A DNA stretch of 64,000 nt. It comes from Mesorhizobium helmanticense. GTDB lineage: Bacteria > Pseudomonadota > Alphaproteobacteria > Rhizobiales > Rhizobiaceae. Made by a program: the position numbers and the translations under genes. The DNA is taken from the NCBI RefSeq assembly GCF_003034915.1, contig NZ_PZJX01000005.1, forward strand, positions 62,001 to 126,000. Reading direction: 5' to 3'. Positions 18,745 through 27,164 of the stretch are shown here, in pieces. A model generated the notes under the pieces. That model saw nothing but the letters and a program-made list of their open reading frames with translations. It made no database searches and was not told the DNA's origin. The stretch's first letter is position 1; each line of letters opens with the position of its first letter.

Positions 18745-19959
18745 CTACTCCTCGAGATCCTTGCGGAACGGGGTATGCTCTTCGAGATAGTCGCCCATCC
18801 GCTCCACTTCGCGCCGCTCGCGCCTGAGATAGTCGGCCACCGCGTTGCGCAGGCCAGGATGGGCGATGTAGTGCGCCGAATGCATGGTCACCGGCCTGTA
18901 GCCGCGTGCCAGCTTGTGTTCGCCTTGCGCGCCCGCCTCGACCACTTTCAGCTTGCGCTCGATGGCGAAGTCGATCGCCTGATGGTAGCAGACCTCGAAA
19001 TGCAGGAAGGGGTGGTCCTCGACACAGCCCCAGTTGCGGCCGTAAAGCGCGTCCGAGCCGATGAAATTGATGGCGCCGGCAATGTAGCGTCCGTTGCGCC
19101 TGGCCATCACCAGCAGGATGTCGTCGGCCATGCGCTCGCCGATCATCGAGAAGAACTCGCGGCTGAGATAGGGCCGTCCCCACTTCCTGCTGCCGGTGTC
19201 CACGTAGAACGCAAAAAAGTCGTCCCAGACTTTTTCAGTCAAATCCTTGCCGGTCAGCCAGTCGATCGAGATGCCGTGAGCGAGCGACTCGCGCCGTTCC
19301 TTCTTCATCGCCTTGCGCTTGCGCGAAGCCAGCGTGGCGAGAAAATCGTCATAGGTCGAAAAGCCTTCATTGAAGAAGTGAAACTGCTGGTCGGTGCGGT
19401 GTAGGAAACCCGCTGCCTCCAGCGTCTCGACGTCTTTCTCCTGGGCGAAGGTGACATGGGCCGAAGACACGCCGAGCTTTTCCGTCACCGCCTTCATGCC
19501 AGCAGCCAGCCCGGCCTTCACGGTGCCGCTGTCCTCACCCTTGCGGACCAGCAGGCGAGGGCCGGTGACGGGCGTAAACGGCACCGCGCATTGCAGCTTG
19601 GGATAATAGCGCCCGCCGGCGCGCTCGAACGCGTCCGACCAGCCATGGTCGAACACATATTCGCCCTGGCTGTGCGATTTCAGATAGCAGGGCACGGCGC
19701 CGAGCAACCTGCCTTGCGCCGTCTCCAGCCTGAGGTGATGACCTTGCCAGCCGGTGCGCCGGACGGCACAACCGGAGTCTTCGAGCGCGCTCAGAAAAGC
19801 GAACGAAACAAGGGGGTTGTAGCCATTTTCTTTATCGCCGCGCGCAGTGCCGCCGAGGCCGTCCCATTCAGCGCGGGTGAAGGCGCCGATACCGGCGGCG
19901 ACGCGGATCGAATACTGTTCATTCGCCGTTTGCCCGTCGCATTCATCACCCTGATCCAT
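18745..19959 (-). CDS. COG3146-type N-acyltransferase (DUF482, GNAT-fold)
   Basis: The 404-residue protein has the COG3146 pattern. NGYNPLVSFAFLSALEDSGC occurs near residue 45, CYLKSHSQGEYVFDHGWSDA near 96, YYPKLQCAVPFTPVTGPRLL near 118, and GRNWGCVEDHPFLHFEVCYHQAIDFAIE near 303. C-terminally there is GAQGEHKLARGYRPVTMHSAHYI. The family is annotated loosely as peptidoglycan-biosynthesis or FemAB-like acyltransferase; substrate unknown. It lies 41 bp after the GDPD gene. Confidence 0.85.
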   Translation of the reverse strand: MDQGDECDGQTANEQYSIRVAAGIGAFTRAEWDGLGGTARGDKENGYNPLVSFAFLSALEDSGCAVRRTGWQGHHLRLETAQGRLLGAVPCYLKSHSQGEYVFDHGWSDAFERAGGRYYPKLQCAVPFTPVTGPRLLVRKGEDSGTVKAGLAAGMKAVTEKLGVSSAHVTFAQEKDVETLEAAGFLHRTDQQFHFFNEGFSTYDDFLATLASRKRKAMKKERRESLAHGISIDWLTGKDLTEKVWDDFFAFYVDTGSRKWGRPYLSREFFSMIGERMADDILLVMARRNGRYIAGAINFIGSDALYGRNWGCVEDHPFLHFEVCYHQAIDFAIERKLKVVEAGAQGEHKLARGYRPVTMHSAHYIAHPGLRNAVADYLRRERREVERMGDYLEEHTPFRKDLEE

Positions 19960-20000
19960 GAGGCTAATTTAAGCGCCAAAGTGGGCCATGCAAGCCCGCT

Positions 20001-20738
20001 TCAGGCCACCTTCACGTGATCGGGCTCGAAGCCTTCGAACGTCATCTGGTCGGCATATCTGAAGGTGAGCTCCACTGCGGGCTGGTCGAGCACGGTCCAG
20101 GTGATGACAGGCATTTTGAGCTTCTCACGCACGAAGGAGACGAACCGGTTCGGCAGGTCGCCGGCGGCATAGGAGGTGAAAGCGAGACCGTGCGCCAGCA
20201 TGGCGAAATGCGCCTCGATCAACTTGACGTCCTTGCCATAAGCGGTCAGCCCGCCTGGGATGCCGGGCGCATGTTTCGAAAAATCGCGGATCAACCAGTG
20301 GTCGAACGACATGATCGCCACCTTGCCCTTGTAGGGCTTGAGCATCTTGCCGACGCTTTCGACCAGGCCTTCATCATGGCCGGGAACGCCTTTGAGCTCG
20401 ACGACCATGGGCACGCGGCCACCGACCAGATCGAGCGCCTGCTGCAACGTCGGCAGATGGTCCGAAGTGCCGCCGACCCTGAGCGCCGTCAGTTCAGCCG
20501 CCGTGCGCTGCCAGACGAAGCCGTCCTGGCCGGTCAGCCGCTTGAGGTCGTCGTCATGGATGATGACGGGAACGCGATCCGACGACAAATGCACATCGCA
20601 TTCGATCGCATAGCCGCGCTCGGCCGCGGCGGCGAAAGCGGAAAGCGTGTTCTCCCAGCGCTTCTTGTTCATGTCGTGAAAGCCGCGATGGGCAACGGGC
20701 CGGGCGGTCAGCCAGGAAATGTCGGTCATCTTATTCAC
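20001..20738 (-). CDS. glycerophosphodiester phosphodiesterase
   Basis: The 245-residue protein has the GDPD active-site signatures VAHRGFHD (about residue 15), WENTLSAF (about 28), IECDVHLSSDRVPVIIHDDDLKRLTG (about 45-70) and VVELKG (about 111). It hydrolyses glycerophosphodiesters to glycerol-3-phosphate and an alcohol. There is no signal peptide, so it is cytoplasmic. The GTG at 20738 overlaps the ridA stop (GTGA). An ATG four codons in (20729) is an alternative start. Confidence 0.92.
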   Translation of the reverse strand: MNKMTDISWLTARPVAHRGFHDMNKKRWENTLSAFAAAAERGYAIECDVHLSSDRVPVIIHDDDLKRLTGQDGFVWQRTAAELTALRVGGTSDHLPTLQQALDLVGGRVPMVVELKGVPGHDEGLVESVGKMLKPYKGKVAIMSFDHWLIRDFSKHAPGIPGGLTAYGKDVKLIEAHFAMLAHGLAFTSYAAGDLPNRFVSFVREKLKMPVITWTVLDQPAVELTFRYADQMTFEGFEPDHVKVA

Positions 20739-21199
20739 TCGACTTCAAAGATCGCTTCGATTTCCACTGCGGCATTGAGCGGCAGGGAAGCGGTGCCGAC
20801 GGCGGAGCGGGCATGTTTGCCGCGATCGCCGAGGACGGCGACCAGAAAATCCGAAGCGCCGTTGGCCACCAAATGCTGTTCGACAAAATCCGGCACTGAG
20901 GCAACGAAGACAGTAATCTTCACCAGCCGGTGGATTTTATCGAGGTCGCCGAGGGCAGCCTTGGCCTGCGCCAATACGTTGATCGCGCAATATTTTGCCG
21001 CTTCCTTGCCGCTTGCGGTGTCGACCTCGCGGCCGAGCAGACCGCTCGCCTGCAGCTTGCCTTCCCTGAGGGGCAACTGCCCGGCGGTGAAGAGCAGATT
21101 GCCTGACCTGCAATAGGGCACATAGTTGGCGGCGGGCGCCGCGGCGACCGGAAGCGTCACGCCGAGATCGTTTAGCCGCTTTTCGATTGTTTCACTCAT
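20735..21199 (-). CDS. RidA family protein (YjgF/YER057c/UK114)
   Basis: The 154-residue protein has LLFTAGQLPLREG near 37 and INVLAQAKAALGDLDKIHRLVKITVFVAS near 73-101, then FLVAVLGDRGKHARSAVGTASLPLNAAVEIEAIFEV. These are the landmarks of the longer COG0251 RidA subgroup. RidA enzymes deaminate reactive enamine/imine intermediates. The conserved Arg that binds substrate carboxylate is probably in HARSAVG. It heads the minus-strand run and is divergent from eipB. Confidence 0.9.
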   Translation of the reverse strand: MSETIEKRLNDLGVTLPVAAAPAANYVPYCRSGNLLFTAGQLPLREGKLQASGLLGREVDTASGKEAAKYCAINVLAQAKAALGDLDKIHRLVKITVFVASVPDFVEQHLVANGASDFLVAVLGDRGKHARSAVGTASLPLNAAVEIEAIFEVE

Positions 21200-21337
21200 G
21201 GTATTTCCCTATTGCTTGATGTCGACGCGCTGGCCGGGCCGAAATTGCTATTTTTGCCTCGCTTCCGCCATGACTTTTTTTAAGCTGGACCATCTTTCCC
21301 TGCGGCCTGCCATTGGCCGCGATGATCGGAGCCCCTC

Positions 21338-22165
21338 ATGCGCGCAACGCGCCTTGCATTCCATGCTGTTCTGCTGGCGGCGCTTTTCGCGGCGGCTCCT
21401 GCTTTGGCCGTCCCGGCGCTGCAGGCGCACCGCGCCGTTTACGACATCACCCTGGACAAGGCGTCGGATCGTTCCGGCATCACCGGCATTTCCGGCCGCA
21501 TGGTCTACGAGTTCAATGGCTCGCCCTGCGAAGGCTACACGGTGAAGTTCCGCATGGTCACCCAGATCGTCACCGGCGACAACACGCGGCTGACAGATCA
21601 GCAGACGACGACCTTCGAGGACGCCGAAGGCAAGACCTTTTCGTTCGTGACGAAATCCTTCGTCGACCAGAACCTCGACAAGGAGGTCAAGGGCACCGCG
21701 ACGAAGGAGACGAAGGGCCTCAAGGTCGATATGGACAAGCCGGAGAAGAACAGCATCGAACTGGCTGCCACCCAATTCCCGACCCAGCACCTGGTCGAAC
21801 TGATCGGCAAGGCCGAAAAGGGCGAGAACTTCTACGAAACCAATCTGTTCGACGGCTCGGAAGACGCCGACAAGGTGATGGCCACCACCGTCGTGGTCGG
21901 CAAGAAAACCGATGCCGACAAGGCCGATCCGGAAGCGCCGGCGCTGGCCAGGCTCGCGACCGACAAATATTGGCCGGTCGACATCGCCTATTTCGACGAC
22001 ACCGACAAGTCGGGCGAGGAAGTGCCGGAATATCGGATCAGCTTCAAGCTGCTCGAGAACGGCATCACGCGCGACATGGTCATGGACTATGGCGAATTCT
22101 CGATGACCGGCAAGCTGGTCAACCTGTCGCTGTTCGATCAGTCGAAGCCTTGCCCGACGAAATAG
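21338..22165 (+). CDS. eipB: cell envelope integrity protein EipB (DUF1849)
   Basis: The 275-residue protein starts with a clear signal peptide (MRATRLAFHAVLLAALFAAAP...ALA, about 1-24) followed by LQAHRAVYDITLDKAS and GRMVYEFNGSPCEGYTV. Only two cysteines are present, C64 and C272. This fits the single conserved disulfide of Brucella EipB, a periplasmic spiral beta-barrel protein needed for envelope integrity. The region KYWPVDIAYFDD...EYRISFKLLENGITRDMVMDYGEFSM is also family-typical. Secure family call. Confidence 0.92.
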   Translation: MRATRLAFHAVLLAALFAAAPALAVPALQAHRAVYDITLDKASDRSGITGISGRMVYEFNGSPCEGYTVKFRMVTQIVTGDNTRLTDQQTTTFEDAEGKTFSFVTKSFVDQNLDKEVKGTATKETKGLKVDMDKPEKNSIELAATQFPTQHLVELIGKAEKGENFYETNLFDGSEDADKVMATTVVVGKKTDADKADPEAPALARLATDKYWPVDIAYFDDTDKSGEEVPEYRISFKLLENGITRDMVMDYGEFSMTGKLVNLSLFDQSKPCPTK

Positions 22166-22265
22166 TGCCTCTGCTTAATCACGACGCGTGCTGCCGCACC
22201 CAATGACTTGAACGCGCCGCAATTGCGTTTCACCCTTTCCCCAGCATCTACCTTGGGGGATCAGG

Positions 22266-23600
22266 TTGAGCAGAATCGATGTGTTCGTGGCGCCGAAGCC
22301 CAGTCCGGCGCTGATCAAGATCATGACTTTCGTCAACCGGATTGTCATGCTGCACGGCATTCCCGGCTTGCGTGACCTGCTGCCCTTCAACCGCCTGGCC
22401 GTGTTGCACGGCGTCGCCAATGTCCGCCACATCGATTTTCCCGATGACGACCGGCGGCGGTTGGAGGACTGCTGCGGCACAGGCAAGGCGACATTCATCA
22501 CACCCAATCATCCGGAGTTCTTCACCGACTGGATGATCGACAAGGAGATCGTCTCGCAGGTCAGCCCGCTCGCGGCATCCTGGGCCACGCATGGCGTCGT
22601 CAACGGCCTCGGCCGGATCATGCAGAAATTCTGGCTGGCCAACAATCTGATCGCCCAGATCCCCGGCAACAGCGGAGCGGCCAAGGAGCATTCGGTCGCC
22701 TGGGCGCTGAAAGGGCATGGCGTGCTCCTGCATCCCGAGGGCGGCGTCGGCTGGCATGCCAATGTCGCCGCCCCCTTGCTGCCCGGGGCCATCGAGATGG
22801 GGTTCGAAGCGCTCAAGCGCGGTCACGCAACCGATGGGGATTTCAAGGCTTGGATCGCGCCGGTCGTCTGGAAGCTGGCTTTCACCGGGAATGTCGAGCC
22901 GGCGTTGGCGCAGGAATGCGGCTATGTCGAGAAAAGCCTGAAAATCGAACGCCATGCCACCGATACGCTGGCGGAACGCGTCCACCATATCTATGCAACG
23001 CTGTTGTCGCGCGATGAGAGCGCCTGCGACATGATGCCTGACGCGCAGGGCTCCTATGCCGCGCGCCAGAAGCGATTGCTGATCGAATTAAGCCGGCGGC
23101 TTGGGAAACTCATTCCAGTCGAGTCCGGCGCTCCGGTCGATTCCGGTGCCCCAATCCAATCCGACACCAATGAGATCGCCGAGCTTTTGCGCCGGTCGCG
23201 CCGCTGGCTTCGGGAAGGGGCAGGCGATCCTGAAGAGCAGAGGCGGGTGCGGGCGCTGGCCGACACCATCCAGCGTATCCAGCGTGTCGGGCCGTGGGCA
23301 TGGTCCAGTCCGCGCATCACGCAGGAGGAGATCGCAGAGCATCTGAAGCGCATCCGCAACGACTATTGCAAAGGCACGCTGCGCGACACGATCAACCGCT
23401 TCGTGCCGCAGCCGGCCGGGCCGCGTCGCGCCCATATCCGCGCGCCGGAGCCGCTGGGATTACATGCCTGGCAGGGCTCGGCCGACGAGGCGCTTGCCGA
23501 ATTGCACCGCCGCATGCAGGACGCTATCACAACAATCGTCGGCCAGGTCGAGGCCGGCGGCGGCTTCATTTTCCATCCGAATCCCTTCTATCATCGCTGA
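22266..23600 (+). CDS. PlsC-like lysophospholipid acyltransferase family protein
   Basis: The 444-residue protein has an acyltransferase-like N-terminal half. TFITPNHPEFFTDWM (about 77-91) occupies the place of the catalytic HX4D motif, and GVLLHPEGGVGWH (about 156) that of the EGxR/PEG motif. Here the spacing is H82-X5-D88 rather than H-X4-D. The C-terminal half (about 250-444) is helical, rich in Arg and Glu, and unlike known partners. Start TTG at 22266 after GGGGATCAGG; a later ATG at 22323 is possible. Substrate unknown. Confidence 0.7.
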   Translation: MSRIDVFVAPKPSPALIKIMTFVNRIVMLHGIPGLRDLLPFNRLAVLHGVANVRHIDFPDDDRRRLEDCCGTGKATFITPNHPEFFTDWMIDKEIVSQVSPLAASWATHGVVNGLGRIMQKFWLANNLIAQIPGNSGAAKEHSVAWALKGHGVLLHPEGGVGWHANVAAPLLPGAIEMGFEALKRGHATDGDFKAWIAPVVWKLAFTGNVEPALAQECGYVEKSLKIERHATDTLAERVHHIYATLLSRDESACDMMPDAQGSYAARQKRLLIELSRRLGKLIPVESGAPVDSGAPIQSDTNEIAELLRRSRRWLREGAGDPEEQRRVRALADTIQRIQRVGPWAWSSPRITQEEIAEHLKRIRNDYCKGTLRDTINRFVPQPAGPRRAHIRAPEPLGLHAWQGSADEALAELHRRMQDAITTIVGQVEAGGGFIFHPNPFYHR

Positions 23601-23619
23601 TGCCGCAACCTTGGCGTGA

Positions 23620-23720
23620 CGCATCGGCCCGAAAATCGGATTCGATTTTCGGAAAGCACGATGCGTAGATTCAAAGTGTTAGAGCGTACTTTGTGCGTCC
23701 AATTGGACGCACGTCGCTCT
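23620..23720 (-). repeat. RIME-like palindromic intergenic element, copy B
   Basis: The first palindrome contains CGCATCG (23620-23626) / CGATGCG (23659-23665) and CCGAAAATCG (23629-23638) / CGATTTTCGG (23643-23652). The second has AGAGCG (23681-23686) / CGCTCT (23715-23720) enclosing the perfect 18-base TGCGTCCAATTGGACGCA (23694-23711). It is the inverted relative of copy A at 7113-7214 and the best preserved of that subtype here. Confidence 0.8.
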
Positions 23721-23764
23721 ACCGACCGGGCATGCGGACGGGGCGAGGGAGTGCGGCAAGCCTG

Positions 23765-24040
23765 ATGGCGGTCTATGTCGATGCGGCAATCTGGAAGTGG
23801 GTCGGTCACCGCTGGTGCCATCTGCTTGCCGACGATACCGACGAGCTGCACCGCTTTGCCGCCCAGCTCGGCATCAAGCGTTCATCCTATCAGGGACCGC
23901 CGAAGACATCGGCGCCGCATTATGACATAACCGGCTTCGAACGCGACCGCGCGGTGCGGCTTGGCGCCATCGAGTGCAGCCGTGAGGAAATCGTCGCGAT
24001 TTTCCGGCGTGTCCGGGTGCCGAAGGGCAAGATACGCTGA
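23765..24040 (+). CDS. DUF4031 domain-containing protein
   Basis: The 91-residue protein (MAVYVDAAIWKWVGHRWCHL) has LADDTDELHRFAAQLGIKRSSYQGPP and HYDITGFERDRAVRLGAIE, a compact domain matching DUF4031 as I remember it. Function unknown. The ATG at 23765 is the natural start. An upstream in-frame ATG at 23693 falls inside the palindromic repeat. The gene sits between that repeat and the rpsB promoter. Confidence 0.8.
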   Translation: MAVYVDAAIWKWVGHRWCHLLADDTDELHRFAAQLGIKRSSYQGPPKTSAPHYDITGFERDRAVRLGAIECSREEIVAIFRRVRVPKGKIR

Positions 24041-24081
24041 TGACCCCGGTGCGCCGATCGCCGCACCCTGAGCGGCAGCGC

Positions 24082-24110
24082 TTGCGTTTACAGCGCTTCC
24101 CCTCTATATG
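24082..24110 (+). promoter_or_regulatory. predicted sigma-70 promoter of rpsB
   Basis: TTGCGT (24082-24087) and TATATG (24105-24110) are separated by 17 bases. Transcription from here would begin near 24117 and give a leader of about 120 nucleotides before the rpsB ATG at 24239. Confidence 0.6.
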
Positions 24111-24140
24111 CGCGCTCATTCCACACACGGACTTTGGTGT

Positions 24141-24217
24141 CTGCCGGGAGAAATCCGGCTGAAACCTCCGGTGGCATTCGAGGACATAAGTCCAAAAATG
24201 CCTGTGTCCGTGGAGGC
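24141..24217 (+). promoter_or_regulatory. structured rpsB leader, candidate S2 autoregulatory element
   Basis: A first hairpin is GCCGG (24143-24147) with CCGGC (24155-24159). A second, longer structure nests CCTCC (24165-24169) with GGAGG (24212-24216) and GGCA (24173-24176) with TGCC (24199-24202). At its top is GGAC (24182-24185) with GTCC (24190-24193) closing an ATAA loop. Ribosomal protein S2 represses its own operon in other bacteria; that this leader does the same is inference from position and pairing. Confidence 0.55.
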
Positions 24218-24238
24218 TAACCGGAAAGGAACTTGAGA

Positions 24239-25048
24239 ATGGCTCTGCCTGATTTCAGCATGCGCCAGCTTTTGGAAGCTGGCATTCACTTCGGCCACCA
24301 GACCCACCGCTGGAACCCGAAGATGGCGCCCTACATCTACGGCGCTCGTAACAACATCCACATCATCGACCTGTCGCAGACGGTGCCTTTGCTGCACCAG
24401 GCGCTGAAGCAGGTGTCCGACACCGTCGCCAAGGGCGGCCGCGTTCTGTTCGTCGGCACCAAGCGCCAGGCGTCCGACATCGTTGCCGATGCAGCCCAGC
24501 GTTCGGCCCAGTATTATGTCAATTCCCGCTGGCTCGGCGGCATGCTGACCAATTGGAAGACGATCTCGAATTCCATCCAGCGCCTGCGCAAGCTTGACGA
24601 GATGCTGGCCGGCGAGGCCCAGGGCTTGACCAAGAAGGAGCGCCTCAACCTCGACCGCGAGCGCGAGAAGCTCGACAAGGCGCTCGGCGGCATCAAGGAC
24701 ATGGGCTCGACGCCGGACCTGATGTTCGTCATCGACACCAACAAGGAAGCGATCGCCATCCTCGAGGCCAAGCGCCTCGGCATTCCGGTCGTGGCCATCA
24801 TCGATTCCAACTGCGATCCGGACAAGATCGACTTTCCGATCCCCGGCAATGACGACGCGGCTCGCGCCATCCAGCTCTATTGTGACCTGATCGCCAAGGC
24901 GGCCATCGACGGCATCGCTCGCCAGCAGGGCGCGCTCGGCGTCGACGTGGGCGCTGCGGTCGAGGCTCCGGTCGAGCCGGCGCTGGATCCGACGCCGGCC
25001 GCTGAGGCACCGGCCGAGACGCCGGCCGCCGAGAGCCCAAAAGCGTAA
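24239..25048 (+). CDS. rpsB: 30S ribosomal protein S2
   Basis: The 269-residue protein ([29 protein letters not shown]) is a textbook S2. It includes [36 protein letters not shown] and a [15 protein letters not shown] motif, plus an alanine/proline/glutamate-rich C-terminal tail (about 240-269) seen in alphaproteobacteria. The ATG at 24239 is preceded by AAAGGA (24225-24230). A strong hairpin separates it from tsf. Confidence 0.99.
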   Translation: MALPDFSMRQLLEAGIHFGHQTHRWNPKMAPYIYGARNNIHIIDLSQTVPLLHQALKQVSDTVAKGGRVLFVGTKRQASDIVADAAQRSAQYYVNSRWLGGMLTNWKTISNSIQRLRKLDEMLAGEAQGLTKKERLNLDREREKLDKALGGIKDMGSTPDLMFVIDTNKEAIAILEAKRLGIPVVAIIDSNCDPDKIDFPIPGNDDAARAIQLYCDLIAKAAIDGIARQQGALGVDVGAAVEAPVEPALDPTPAAEAPAETPAAESPKA

Positions 25049-25052
25049 CAGC

Positions 25053-25080
25053 GAAGGCCGGTTTCGGCCTTCATCTTTCT
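25053..25080 (+). terminator. hairpin between rpsB and tsf (terminator or attenuator)
   Basis: GAAGGCCG (25053-25060) pairs perfectly with CGGCCTTC (25065-25072) around GTTT, then a T-rich but interrupted tract ATCTTTCT. Because tsf normally shares the rpsB transcript, this may be a partial terminator setting the S2:EF-Ts ratio. Confidence 0.65.
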
Positions 25081-25165
25081 CATATTTTGGCGTGTTAAGC
25101 GCTGGCGCCTGGCGCATCATCGAGGACCGGTGGTGCGTCGGCGCATTTGAAACAAAGAGGCGACA

Positions 25166-26086
25166 ATGAGCATTTCGGCTGCACAGGTCAAAGAACTCCG
25201 CGACTTGACCGGCGCGGGCATGATGGACTGCAAGATGGCGTTGAACGAGACCAACGGCAACATGGAAGAAGCCGTCGACTGGCTGCGCAAGAAGGGCATC
25301 TCCAAGGCCGACAAGAAGGCTGGCCGCACCGCCGCCGAGGGCCTGATCGGCGTTGATTCCGGCGTCCGCGAAGCAGCAGTGGTCGAGGTCAATTCCGAGA
25401 CCGACTTCGTTGCCCGCAACGCTGCCTTCCAGGAGATCGTCGCTAACGTCGCCAAGGTCGCGCTCGCCTACGGCAAGACCGAGGCGGTTGCGGCTGCCAA
25501 GTATCCGGGTTCGGACAAGTCGGTCACCGACGTCATCAAGGATGCCGTCGGCACCATCGGCGAGAATCTGGGCTTCCGCCGCTCGGCCAAGCTCACCGTT
25601 CCGCACGGCGCCGTCGCGACCTATGTGCATAACGCGGTGGCCGATGGCCTGGGCAAGCTCGGCGTGCTGGTCGCCATCGAGACCACCGGCAACGAGCATG
25701 CCGCCAATGCCTTTGCCCGCCAGGTCGCCATGCATGTCGCCGCCACCAACCCCATGGCGCTGACCGCCGAGCAGATCGATCCCGCCGCGGTCGAGCGTGA
25801 GAAGGCGATCTTCTCCGACCAGGCGCGCCAGTCAGGCAAGCCGGAAGCGATCATCGAGAAGATGGTCGAGGGCCGCATGCGCAAGTTCTACGAAGAGGTC
25901 GTGCTCCTGAAGCAGGCCTTCGTGCTCAATCCCGATATCACCGTCGAGAAGGCGCTGAAGGATGCCGAGAAGGAGATCGGCGCTCCGGCCAAGATCACGG
26001 CCTATCTGCGCTTCGCGCTCGGCGAGGGCATCGAGAAGGAAGAGACCGATTTCGCGGCGGAAGTCGCCGCAGCGGTCAAGAAGTAG
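25166..26086 (+). CDS. tsf: elongation factor Ts
   Basis: The 306-residue protein has the N-terminal UBA-like domain ([29 protein letters not shown]) and the core [14 protein letters not shown] motif, then C-terminal [19 protein letters not shown]-Ts is the nucleotide exchange factor for EF-Tu. The ATG at 25166 follows AGAGGCGAC. It ends just before a short hairpin that is shared with the convergent lysR-type gene. Confidence 0.98.
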   Translation: MSISAAQVKELRDLTGAGMMDCKMALNETNGNMEEAVDWLRKKGISKADKKAGRTAAEGLIGVDSGVREAAVVEVNSETDFVARNAAFQEIVANVAKVALAYGKTEAVAAAKYPGSDKSVTDVIKDAVGTIGENLGFRRSAKLTVPHGAVATYVHNAVADGLGKLGVLVAIETTGNEHAANAFARQVAMHVAATNPMALTAEQIDPAAVEREKAIFSDQARQSGKPEAIIEKMVEGRMRKFYEEVVLLKQAFVLNPDITVEKALKDAEKEIGAPAKITAYLRFALGEGIEKEETDFAAEVAAAVKK

Positions 26087-26098
26087 CCCAAAACAAAT

Positions 26099-26117
26099 AA
26101 CCCGGAGACGGGTTTCT
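26099..26117. terminator. short hairpin between convergent tsf and lysR-type gene
   Basis: AACCCG (26099-26104) pairs with CGGGTT (26109-26114) around GAGA. The T tract is weak on the plus strand (TTTCTC) and absent on the minus strand, so it may be only a partial terminator. Confidence 0.55.
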
Positions 26118-26121
26118 CAGC

Positions 26122-27048
26122 TCAGGCAACTCGGCCGGGCGTCCGCGAGGATGTCCGGCCGATCTCTTGTGCGGTGTCGATGAAGGCTCTGAGCTTCGGC
26201 GCCATGGCCGAGCGCCTGGGAAAATAGAGGAACAGGCCTGGCTCCTCGATCGCCGACTGCGGCAGCACCTGGACAAGCCGGCCGGCTTCTATGTCGGCGC
26301 GCACCAATGGCTCGAAAACATAGGCCAGTCCCGTTCCCGATAGCGCCAGATCGATCGCGACAAGGGAATCGGTGACGACAGCCGTGCCGCGCGTCTCCAC
26401 CGCCAAATCCTTGCCGTCTTCCGTTAGATCCCAGCGATAGACCGCGCCGGACCGCACAAGACGGTAGCCGATGCAATTGTGGGCAGCGAGATCGGTCAGG
26501 CCGGTCGGGGCGCCGCGTCGGCCGATATAGGCTGGCGAAGCGACGATGACGACCTGGAACGGTGGCGTCAGCCGGATCGCGACCATGTCCTGCGCGATCA
26601 TCTCGCCAAGCCTGATTCCCGCGTCAAAGCCTTCGCCAACGATATCGACCAGTCCTTCATTGGCAAAGATTTCCACCGTTACATCGGGGTAGCGCTCCGC
26701 CATGACCGTTACGACCGGTGTCACGGCCATCGGGACGGCAACATGCGAGACATTCAGTCTGAGCAACCCGGCCGGACGGCCCTTGATGCCGCGAATACGC
26801 TCCAGACGCTCGGCGATATCCTGCAGCGCAGGTTCCGCCGTCGCGACCAGCGCCAGACCGGCCTCGGTCAGCGAGACGCTGCGTGTGGTGCGGGCAAACA
26901 GCGGCTGGCCGATTCGCTCCTCCACCAGCCGCACCGCATGGCTGACCGCTGATGCGCTCATGCCGAGCTCGGCGGCCGCCAGCGCAAAGCCGCCGCGCCG
27001 GGCTACAGCGACGACGACTGGAAGATGGCTGAGCAGGTCGCGATCCAT
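26122..27048 (-). CDS. LysR family transcriptional regulator
   Basis: The 308-residue protein has an N-terminal winged helix (FALAAAELGMSASAVSHAVRLVEERIGQPLFARTTRSVSLT, about 20-60) and a periplasmic-binding-like effector domain starting near residue 90 (GLLRLNVSHVAVPMAVTPVV). EGFDAGIRLGE near 156 and VIVASPAYIGRRG near 178 place it in the CrgA/DmlR-like branch. It is divergent from a SnoaL-like gene and an aldo/keto reductase, with a 22-bp near-perfect palindrome 15 bp before its start codon, so it most likely controls that pair and itself. Confidence 0.93.
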   Translation of the reverse strand: MDRDLLSHLPVVVAVARRGGFALAAAELGMSASAVSHAVRLVEERIGQPLFARTTRSVSLTEAGLALVATAEPALQDIAERLERIRGIKGRPAGLLRLNVSHVAVPMAVTPVVTVMAERYPDVTVEIFANEGLVDIVGEGFDAGIRLGEMIAQDMVAIRLTPPFQVVIVASPAYIGRRGAPTGLTDLAAHNCIGYRLVRSGAVYRWDLTEDGKDLAVETRGTAVVTDSLVAIDLALSGTGLAYVFEPLVRADIEAGRLVQVLPQSAIEEPGLFLYFPRRSAMAPKLRAFIDTAQEIGRTSSRTPGRVA

Positions 27049-27062
27049 TCATGAACAATATC

Positions 27063-27084
27063 GCATAGTCTGTGCAGACAATGC
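27063..27084. promoter_or_regulatory. 22-bp palindrome, candidate LysR-type operator
   Basis: GCATAGTCTG (27063-27072), TG, CAGACAATGC (27075-27084): the arms match at 9 of 10 positions. It lies in the divergent gap between the lysR-type start (27048) and the SnoaL-like start (27165), the usual position for an autoregulatory LysR site. Confidence 0.55.
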
Positions 27085-27164
27085 AATCTTATCGATGTCG
27101 GAGCACTGCCCCACACTATCGTCGGCACATTGGCGGCGGGCTTATGCGCAAAGGAGATGGAGAC

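Noticed and set aside
24116-25735. 539-codon minus-strand frame across rpsB and tsf
   Set aside because: It is antisense to two ribosomal/translation genes and spans their terminator; a shadow.
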